DNA from: Colletotrichum lupini
Lineage: Eukaryota > Ascomycota > Sordariomycetes > Glomerellales > Glomerellaceae
Length of the DNA: 64,000 nucleotides
Reading direction: 5' to 3'
NCBI RefSeq assembly: GCF_023278565.1
Contig: NC_064675.1
Location: 2,790,001-2,854,000 of the forward strand
The position numbers and the translations under genes were made by a program. Under the pieces are notes generated by a model. The model saw only the letters and a list, made by a program, of their open reading frames with translations, was not told the DNA's origin and did not search any database. Shown one piece after another: positions 48,973-57,891 of this stretch. Position 1 is the first letter of the stretch. Each line of letters starts with the position of its first letter.

Positions 48973-50455
48973 CGTGAAATCGCTGCTTTGTGTTTATTGG
49001 GCTTGGGAGACAAGTTTGGGTTGTTATGGTACGGGAATCGGGAAGCAAGGTGGGAGAATGAAATAGCTTGACATGCTGCTCATTCCTTCAGGAGAAAGCG
49101 GATGAATATCCATCTTTGTACTTTCCAGTAGAAGATGATGATGAAGCTGGTGGTGAGGAGAGCTTGGTTGAGAGCAGTATCAGTCTTTTGGAAAGAGGGG
49201 AATGGAGGCGGTTCTTTCGCATTTTCCCTGAATAGGTATAGGGCTGGGTAGAAGTGGAGGTGAGGTGTCAGGTACGTACTCATTGCTCAGATGTTTAATA
49301 CTTCGTTCCAGACGCAGGCAATTTGTAAATGTGCAGAGGTGCCTTCGGCGGCGTACCTTGCAGAACAAGTCGGTGGGACCCGTGGCTACCTACCTACCCT
49401 AAGAGCGCCCGCTTCGCAGCACACCGCAGCCTGAGGCTGGCGCAGCCGCCAACTGGAAAACATACCTACCAGTCGAAGTCATTCACCGCACACCCATGCG
49501 TGCGCCGCCTTGCGGCGGACTTCCGCAAATTGCCGCCACCGCGATGTTACTATGGTCTGATGGGTAAGTTTAACTCCTGGCCATGTATTTGCGGGCAGCG
49601 GCCCACTGGCCTGGTGATCTGGGCAACTCGACTGGCTGAAGCCCAGCGTGTTGAGGTCGACGTACCTTTGCTGAGATAATCGACTGAATGCGCCACAGAT
49701 ACTTGACAGGGGATTTTACTTTGGCCTGCAACCACAGTAGACATTTGAGGAATCTCCAGCTTGGGTTACTAGCTGGAGTTCTCTGTCAGTGATCCACGAG
49801 AACGTACTTACAAGCGAAGACACAATGTGTCAAAGAGCGGGTCAATATTCAAAGAAAAAGGTCAATTTTCTTTTCTCCCGCTTTCTTGAAGGTTGCATAT
49901 TTGCTGGGATGGTGAGCAACGGATTCTCCTGTCCTGGGACTTTAACAACAACACTGCCTGCCACGTCGCGGACCATTGGAAGGGGGAGGGGACGGGGATA
50001 TCAAGTTACCGTTGTCAAACGTGTGATGGCGCTTGTTGGCACACAGTGTCAAGCCAGGCTAACCACTTGCAAAAGGCACCTGGGGCCCCAAGCTTACCAA
50101 ACTCCAACCAGACTCCACGGCTACCTCACTTACACGGGCTTCGGTCGGAACGTCATCCACGCCATAATAGACTACCTTACTCCGTAGTCGCTTTCATTCT
50201 CTTCATCTCTCCGGATCACCTTCAACAACAAAAGTATCTGAATGCACTAGAATCACTCTTCGTTGAATGAAATACCGGTATTGATATCCTCTTTGACACG
50301 AAATGCATTTCGTGACATCAAGGGTCTTTGTCTAATTACATCAACGCTACACTGCTGACTACTTTCTTAACCTCTCGTTTCCTCCTCAAATTCTGCGAAT
50401 TTCCTTCCCTTGCTCACACCCAGCCACCAGGTCTTCCATTATGACAATGATTCCC
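48973..50455. other. Spacer between zinc-finger units C and D, with duplicated block
   Basis: 1.5 kb without a recognisable gene. It carries the second copy of the duplicated block (49483-49514 and 49741-49837). Sequence near 49570-49740 resembles 52930-53100 upstream of unit E. Confidence 0.5.
49741..49837. repeat. Duplicated 97-bp block, copy 2
   Basis: Partner of 46881-46977 at an offset of 2860 bp, about 88 percent identical by eye. It lies upstream of unit C. Confidence 0.8.
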
Positions 50456-50836
50456 TCACTGGAAAGCTCCAAGAGAATAGTCGTCCATGAAATTGATCAT
50501 GCCGTTGAGGTCTTCCGGATAGTTTTGGAGGCTGCGTGCGAAGTTCGACATCTCAGTGGCACAGGTTGTCGCACTCCTAGGTGACCCGGACCCGTGTCGC
50601 CCATCGAGCGTTAAGGCTTGGCTCAGAGCTGCGCGACATCTCTGACAGGACTTTTTGTGGCGCTCAATGTTCGATTTATGGTTCTGTTGTTCTCTGCCGC
50701 ATGGCATGTGGACTTTCAGGCCGTGTTTAGACAGGCTGTGTCTATTGAGATTAGATCGGGTGGTAAAAGTCGTGAGTTCGCAGCTGGGCTCCACGCAAAA
50801 CAGCTTCGGAGGTGTTATGATACCAGAGGCAGGCAT
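50456..50836 (-). CDS. Mini zinc-finger protein, array unit D (subtype 1)
   Basis: An intronless gene of 126 residues. Finger 1 is C-x4-C-x13-H-x4-H (CVEPSCELTTF...SNLNRHSLSKH). Finger 2 is C-x6-H-x6-H-x4-C-x2-C (MPCGREQQNHKSNIERHKKSCQRC). The tail is Ser/Thr-rich and ends in an acidic-hydrophobic patch (NYPEDLNGMINFMDDYSLGAF), a candidate activation domain. The tail matches the read-through tail of pseudogene B and, more weakly, that of unit A, defining subtype 1. All zinc ligands are present. Confidence 0.7.
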   Translation of the reverse strand: MPASGIITPPKLFCVEPSCELTTFTTRSNLNRHSLSKHGLKVHMPCGREQQNHKSNIERHKKSCQRCRAALSQALTLDGRHGSGSPRSATTCATEMSNFARSLQNYPEDLNGMINFMDDYSLGAFQ

Positions 50837-52272
50837 GATACTGTTGAAGGTACTTTTTGGATCAAAGTGACTTTGAATTTGAAGGCGAGAAGAGGGGGGT
50901 TTGTAGCGTTTCTCGACCAGTGTGAAATGAGCGAACTTTCATCAACTTATACTCATGTTCTCACGACTTAGGAGGGTTGAGTTCCTCGACTTGCAAGCCC
51001 TCCGAGTGTCTCAAGCCGCATGCCCATATCGTAAGACAGGATATACAACACATCCACCTACCGAATATGCATGTTTCCTTTTTAGGCGTCATGTGGTTGT
51101 AGCATGATTGGTCGACGTCTCTTGCATGGGGCTCAATCAAAGACCAGCAACCGTTTGGCCGGGTAGCGGGGAAAAGTCGGAGTGGCATCGATGGGCCTGA
51201 TATACATCTGCCAGACGCAACGGCGCACACGCATATCCGTACTAGCCGCAACGCCGCGCATGTATCCCCGAACCAGTCAGTGTAGACCCAACCGGTATGT
51301 CCGTGACCAATACAAGGCTGTGCATATGGCGAGAGTAGCCGCACACTTATCCGAGAATCGACGCGGCTAGAAGCTCGTTCGCTTGTTGGACAAGCGAAGA
51401 GATACCCGGAACCATTGAGAGAGTGGGTGTACGGATCGGGCAGAAAGAGACAATTGATGCGGTAGGCCGAATCCGGTCTGTCTTCTGCACGATTGAAGTA
51501 TGCATTCCTCAAATCTGAAGTTGGTTTGATGTCGGGCTTCTCCCACCAAACCGCCATCAGGAGACATCGTCATCCCACAAAAGCCCATGATTCAATGACC
51601 AAACGCTAGCAAGTTCAAAAGCACGATAAGAAAGATTGACGACAACAGGCAATGGCACCCGAAAGGCTGCATCTTTCACCAGATTTACGCAGTATACCGA
51701 GATAACGGAGCAAAACAGGTGGACTGTGGCGTCACACCAGCCACATTCTACAGGGAAAGCGGGTGTGGCAGAAATGGTTCGCCCGTGAGCCACTTGCCTT
51801 CCCAAGCGAGTCCGACCAATCGCGTCAGCGAAAATATCAGTGGCACTTACACGGACTTTCCTTGACATGCTCTACCAGTTTTTCATAATGGCAACCACGT
51901 TGTGCTAAGACAAGACCCTCTGGATCTTCTCTTGGTGCGTTCAACTGTTTGGACAAGCTTCGTATATTCAAGTCCTGATCATGAACTCATTGTCTCATAA
52001 GGGAATCATACTCTCGTTGTCTCATAAGCCCGGTGACCATATGGGTCGATGCCTCGTAATAAGACCATGCAATAAAGGTGACCCGAAAGATAAGAGCAGA
52101 CAGACAGGTCGCTTGCTCTGCAGCAAATCATGAAAACACCAGCCAGTTCATGGTACATGACGCCCATAGCCTTGTCAATGCTGCAGGCCGAGAGAGAAAA
52201 TAGACGCGACAACTTCTTTTCATGAATTAGCTTATGATCTCCGAACTAACTGCGCGAACATACGCTGAACCG
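50837..52272. other. Spacer between zinc-finger units D and E
   Basis: 1.4 kb without a recognisable gene. From about 51640 it is homologous in patches to the downstream flank of unit A. Confidence 0.5.
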
Positions 52273-52548
52273 TTACGCTGTATCAAAGAATAGGTCGAAC
52301 TCGTCGAGTTCATTGAGAGTAGCATCGAGTGGGAGCAGACTCAGAGTTGCACGGCAGACCGGGCATCTTGACTGGTGGCGTCGGGAGTTGGATGTGTGGT
52401 CTTGTCTGATAATGCCGCAAGGCATTTGAACATGAACGCCATGCTTGGACTCGATATGTCTGTTGAGGTTGCATTTTCTCGAATAGGTACGCGCGCAGCC
52501 GGGTGCTTTGCAACAGAAACTTGCAGCTATTGTAGTTCCCGCGGGCAT
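52273..52548 (-). CDS. Mini zinc-finger protein, array unit E (subtype 2)
   Basis: An intronless gene of 91 residues, the shortest intact member. Finger 1: C-x4-C-x12-H-x4-H (CARTYSRKCNLNRHIESKH). Finger 2: MPCGIIRQDHTSNSRRHQ...CPVC, one residue different from unit C over its first 19 residues. The tail is only about 22 residues but very acidic and aromatic (LNELDEFDLFFDTA), an almost minimal activation-domain-like sequence. The N-terminus MPAGT is shared with the other units. It is the upstream-most member of the array. Confidence 0.7.
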   Translation of the reverse strand: MPAGTTIAASFCCKAPGCARTYSRKCNLNRHIESKHGVHVQMPCGIIRQDHTSNSRRHQSRCPVCRATLSLLPLDATLNELDEFDLFFDTA

Positions 52549-53004
52549 GACGGAGTTGGTGTCCTGTTCTCAAAGCGTTTGAAAAATGAGCTATAGGTGT
52601 TTTTTGTTCCTGAAAATGGAGAATGAAGCGGAAGACTTGTGTGTTTGTGTGCGTTTCTTCTCTTCAGGAGATTGCAGGTGAATGTGCATTTTTCTTCGTC
52701 ATTAAATACTTACAGACTGATGAGGATTGCTAGAGCCTCATCAGCGGAGGAATCCAGATCGGCGTTGTGCGCAATACCCCCCCGTATCAGCGCCCTAGAC
52801 CCCTGCCCCTGCCCCTGCCTAATAAACACTCCAGGCCTGGTCATTACCAGGGGGTTAAACGTCCTGGGAGCTTGTTGTCGTGCTCAGCCCCTGTCTGCAT
52901 GCTTGCTATTACTGTGATTGGAAGGGTGAGTTTTGACCCCAGACCACCTATTTGCGGTGGGGGGCTCGGCTGACCGAAGCCCAGCTTCGAGCGTGGAATA
53001 ACTA

Positions 53005-53052
53005 CTTCTCAGATAATTGACTTCTCAGATAATTGACTTCTCAGATAATTGA
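53005..53052. repeat. 16-bp tandem repeat, three perfect copies
   Basis: CTTCTCAGATAATTGA occurs three times in direct succession. A single diverged version (CTGAGATAATCGAC) lies at the equivalent place upstream of unit C, near 49670, so the triplication is specific to this copy. Confidence 0.9.
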
Positions 53053-54454
53053 CGTGCTGCGCCACAAACGTGTGATTACTTTTCGCCTGATAAAGCAGTA
53101 GTAGTGTGGCTAGTATTGGGACCTGAGCTTTCTCTTCCATTCCTTGTCTCTCTCAAGTCTACTGTGTATGTTTCTCATCATCGAATACCGCAACACTGGG
53201 CTGGCCGCAACCCCCAACTTTTTCCTGCCTACGGCTGCCCTGGCAGTCGGGAAACATCCACACGGATACACTACTAGGCGCTTCTCACCCGGCACATCTG
53301 AGCATAGGTCCCACGACTGCCATCACTGCTGTAAGCCCCTAATAAATACTGTCAAAAATACCGGACGAAATTATAGCATGCATTTTATATAGGTTAGAGA
53401 TTTAGAATCTATCAAGATAATGGCTATGATGATATCAGTGAACACAGTGCATCTTCAGATGTATTGCCCGAAACCTAGATCGTCATCACTTGCCGTAGTT
53501 CTCTGAACGGTATGGCGTGTTGAAGGGACCAGAGATCATAGTCTTCGAGATACTTGGGTTTATGGGCCCTAGCCATAGATGGATCAGGTACCATCACTGT
53601 ATCTTGCGGTTGAATGTACTTAATACCTTAGACAGGTGAGTCGTTCTTGGTGCGGAGTGGCAGTTGAAGCTTGCACTTGTACAGGAACCTCCACACAGCT
53701 TAGCCCCGCATACCTCTCCTCAACCTAGAACAAGGGGTTTCATGGAGAAGATGGAACAACACTCACGCGGTCCACGTGACCATGTTCGTCGAGAGAGCCG
53801 CGAGAGCGCTTCGGTGTAGGTCACCGGCCTAGCCAAGATCACTGAATTGCGATGTGTGTATTTATCGAGGTCTTCACACCCCGGCTGTTCAATTTTAATC
53901 AGACGCAGCAACTTCACACTGACAGAACACCTGCTCGAATCTCCAAATCTCCAAGTCCATATTGCAACCAGAGGAGCAGGTATCAGCGTAAGCTAATCTT
54001 GTACTGAGGCGATTGTTTTGACCTCGGGCTCAAGCAGCTAACAGCAATAGCTGATCTGGGGAATCTCGTGGGTGTCGTCGGAGCGCCCTCGCCAACTTGA
54101 CACAGATAGACAAGAAGGATTAGCTCTGCATGTAGGACGATGCGCCCTGGCGACCCATCTTTGCGTCATCTGTGGACATGGCAGATGCCGGCACGCCGCG
54201 TTATCACCATAGTCAGCACTCTTGTATGGATGGTTCCGCCACTGTGGTCGGGCAGGCCGTGGACGACCGAATCTCGAGTTGGCGGGGACCAGTGAGCACG
54301 CTCGACGCTACATAGTTCTGTGCAGATTCCTCAGACAACACGCCCAATTCTCTCATGAACCGGCGGCGGCTTGCTTCCCACTCCGCATACCCAATCGTTG
54401 TCAGCCCGGTTGCCCCTTTCAAAGGATGTGAGCGGTAGGAAGCGGATCGAAGCC

Positions 54455-54456
<2 letters not shown>

Positions 54457-54487
<31 letters not shown>

Positions 54488-54556
54488 CGGGCAGGTGGCG
54501 GCGCGGGGCGGGCGGCACCACACCCCCACGCCTGTGGGGGGGGGGGAGGGGGGGGG

Positions 54557-54613
<57 letters not shown>
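54457..54613. repeat. Long poly-G tracts
   Basis: A run of 31 G at 54457-54487, a G/C-rich bridge, then 11 G, A, 11 G, A and 54 uninterrupted G ending at 54613. It is far outside normal fungal composition. It could be a real G-quadruplex-forming homopolymer or a sequencing/assembly artefact. Confidence 0.9.
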
Positions 54614-54615
<2 letters not shown>

Positions 54616-55460
54616 GCAGGCAGCTAGCTGCAGCTGCAGGCTGCAGGCAGACTCTTCCGAAACGTCTCTGCGTGAGTTGGGAGACTAGAATGGTCAGCTA
54701 TACTGAACAGGACCCCATACATCTGCGGGCGCTATGGTGGAGATGGCGAGGATGGTTCTTCGGCGTAGTCTCTGTATACGCTGCAGACAAGTCTCCGCCC
54801 GTCGATCGCTTCTGGCCATGAAGAGGCGTCGCGGGCTTGACACCACCTAGGATGATAAGAGGCATGAAATTTGACACTCGTGACCATCGACCATCAACCC
54901 TCATCTGGGCAACCGATCACAAATGGTGTTGGTTCGCTTGGCAGAAACACTGCTGCCCCTCGCTTACTGCCTGGTCTGATTACATTTTTAGCACCCGGCC
55001 ACAGACGCCGACCGGTGAACTCCAAAAGGTAGCATTCCGGACGGACGGCTACCCGTCCAAGGGGGGCAGCAGTCCACGTAGGACTCCGGCCTTACCCATC
55101 CGTAGCCCTGACCCGCCCGCCACTTACGCACCTTCGCAGTATGTTGGAGCATCATTAGGTCGTTTTAGCTGTGTGTTCTTCCCATTGCTACGCATCTTCG
55201 GGGTATCTAAGCCACGACCACTGGGCACATAACATGACTTCCCTTCGCTCCTCATCCGCCTCCTCCTCCTCTCTCCTCCCTCCTCACTCCTCACTTCCGC
55301 TTCCTCGACTCCTCCGGTCACCTCCCACCATCCGTGACACCCCTGCGTTTCTCTATCGCCCTGACGTCGTCCTCGAGCCGCCCGACATGTTAGTCTACAC
55401 TTCCGTCATCATCGCTGATCGGCCCGACCCCGTCTCCTCCACCGCCATCCCTCCCCGCCC

Positions 55461-56787
55461 TCAGTTCGCCGCTAGAATCTCCGCCGCATCAGGCGCAGAG
55501 CTATGATCCCTCTTCCCGTCCGCCATCTTAATCATCTCGGCCTGCTTCTTCATCCTCTCCGCCTCGGCCTGCTTCGAATGGCTCACATACGTCCCGTACC
55601 GCAGCGTGCCCAGCGTCAACACCGCCATGAACAGGATCCCAATCACCGACCGCCGGATCAGGATCCACCGCAGGCCCTCAATCTCCGATTTGGCGTCGCT
55701 GCTTAGGTGGAGGCTGATTTTGTAGTTGATTTGTTGGATCTGGTCGACGAACGTCAGTCTCCAAGTCTTTCAGTCTTCAGCAGGCAAAAGAGATACCCAC
55801 CACACTATCACCAGCCTTCTGCTCCTCCCTCACCGCCATCTTGCGATCGTTAAACATACCCCTCACGTTATCATTCAGCGTCAGCAGCTCCTGGTTCAGG
55901 CTCTGCGTCAAGATATCGACCTCGTGCTGCAGCAGCGTCCTCTTCTGCCGCATCTCCTCGTCCGCCAGCTTCTGGTTGTTCTTCACCTCGGTGCTCAGCT
56001 CCGAGCACGCCGCCCGGAACAGGTACGTCTCGTTCTCGACGTCGCTCTTGCTCACCAGGCTCTCCTGCGCCACGTCTAAATTCTGGGCCAGGATCGCGCG
56101 GATCGCCTTCATCAGCGTGATGGCCTGGTCCTTGCTGTACCCGCCGCCCTCGAGGTCTTTTACGAGCGAGTAGCTGTCAAAGTGGTGCACGTAGGGCGGG
56201 GGCGCCATGTGCGGGTGTTGTTTGGCGACCTCTTCGGGGGGTCCCATGTGTAGGATCGCTTCGAGGGGCCCGCTCTTCTTCGCCTGGTCGCGGGCTTCCT
56301 GCTTTGCGGCTTTGGCTTCCTCCGCCTCTTCGGGCTGTTGCTGCTGCTGCTGCTGTTGTTCTCCAGAGGCGGCACCCGTGGCGTCGGCCGCGTTATTCTC
56401 CGCTGTATTCGATGCCGTCGCCGTCGCCGAAGCTGCCGCCGTCTTGGGATTTACGCCGTCGTCGGTCGCCCCCTTGGACGCACCGACCGCAGCCTGCCCG
56501 GGACTCGCCTCCTTTCCGTCACCCGCCGGCGCCGGCACCGGTGTTGTCGTCGTCGTCGCAGTCGCAGACACAGGCTCGACCCCCTTTCCGTGTCTCGGCG
56601 CGAAACCCGACTGCTGCGCTCCAGGCGTAGGCGCGAACGCGGCGTACCCTCGTCTCCGAACCTCGGCGAGTCCCCGTCTCCGACATGATTTCGACGCCGC
56701 GCGGCTCGTCGTCGCCGTAGTCGTCTCGCTGAGGCGTATCGTCCGGAAAAGGTGCGGATACAGAAACGTCAATCGTGCAGGCTGCAT
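55461..56787 (-). CDS. fmp32: Fmp32/MCUR1-family (CCDC90/DUF1640) mitochondrial inner-membrane protein
   Basis: Two exons, 55801-56787 and 55461-55739, encode 421 residues; the 61-bp intron has a GTGGGT donor and CAG acceptor, phase 0. The Arg/Ser-rich N-terminus with few acidic residues is a mitochondrial presequence. A long Ala/Thr/Pro-rich linker with an eight-Gln run follows. The conserved domain starts at HHFDSYSLVKDLEGGGYSKDQA, continues through LVSKSDVENETYLFRAACSEL and the coiled coil to MFNDRKMAVREEQ, and ends with DAKSEIEGLRWILIRRS before one membrane span (VIGILFMAVLTLGTL). Known relatives are Fmp32 (linked to complex IV assembly/proline metabolism in yeast) and metazoan MCUR1/CCDC90. 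The low-complexity linker makes this longer than yeast Fmp32. Secure family assignment. Confidence 0.9.
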
Positions 56788-57891
56788 CGTGTGTGTGTAG
56801 GTGTGTGGTGGTCGTGGTGGTTGTGTAGGGAGAAAAAAAGAATTGGGAAATTTGGGGGGGTGATGGAAATGGGAAAGTAAAATGGCAGCGGATACACCCG
56901 TTCAGGTTTAATCTCCACGATGGTACGTGTGGGGGGGGGGGGGGGGCACGGGGTCCAGTGTGTCGGAAGGCTAAGCTCAGGAACCCGACGTTTAATACCG
57001 GCGTCTGGAGGGAGCTGTTTCCCCCTGATGTCATTGGGTGGATCCCCTGCCGCTCATCCAAGGTAACCCCGATGCCGACCTCGCTGTCGGGTCCGTTTCC
57101 GAAAATGCGGAAAATCTGCCGAGGACTACGACTTACACAATCTGGCTTACACTGGGCGTCGAGGTGATTGGGAATGCTGTACACCGCAAACAGGTAATCC
57201 CTTGAATGACTTCAAGCGACTCCCTTACTCTCACCTCACGCTCACAATGACACGTCGCCAAATCATCAGAAACTGTCCATACTCTCACGTCTATTGACAG
57301 GTCTAATCCGTCAGACTAAGACTGGTATCGCCTAGACACGAATAATTCAATAAAATACAAGAAGACTCGAAAAATATCATTTGCGCCCCAAAATGACCGG
57401 CCCTGATGCCCCCCTTGGTGGAAACCCGACAAACCCCCGATAGGAACCTCAAATTCCAACCGGCCGCTTTCCGTGTTCGTATCGCTCAGCCATTGTTCCT
57501 GTGATAAACCCTTCCAATGGCTCTCCAGAGACCTCAGACTCATTACTTTGCAAAATAAAAGTCCAGAAAACTTTGCAACCAAAAAAAGAAGAAGCAACAG
57601 AGAATCATGTCCGTTTTGGGAACCCTCGCCTTTCCCCAAATGTTTGTCCAAGCAGATTTTCTACCGTTGTGACCGTGTTCCAGCCATGTATGTGGGTGAT
57701 TTTTTTTTGGAGTTGCATATTCAGATCAGGTATGTGTAAACAAAATTAGGTAAGTGTTCGTCGTCTTTTTTTCTTCTCTTTTAAACAAGTCTGGCACATG
57801 GGCCGGGATCGTCAAGTCCGTTTGGTGTCGTGATGCATGTCCGAAGCAACCGTAGACGCCGTCATCGCAAAAGATTCGTGTAGTACTGTTA
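56788..57891. other. Intergenic region
   Basis: 1.1 kb between two minus-strand genes: the promoter of fmp32, including a 15-G run near 56932-56946, and the 3'UTR of puf3. No coding sequence recognised. Confidence 0.5.

Larger units (their letters stand above)
52549..55460. other. Gene-poor region with satellite repeats and poly-G tracts
   Basis: 2.9 kb without a recognised gene. The left part is the upstream flank of unit E. It contains the 16-bp triplicate at 53005-53052 and the poly-G region at 54457-54613. Frames crossing the poly-G are artefacts of poly-glycine or poly-proline coding. Confidence 0.5.

Noticed and set aside
54371..54821. Glycine-rich frames of 105 and 108 codons
   Set aside because: They are translations of the poly-G tracts, not proteins.
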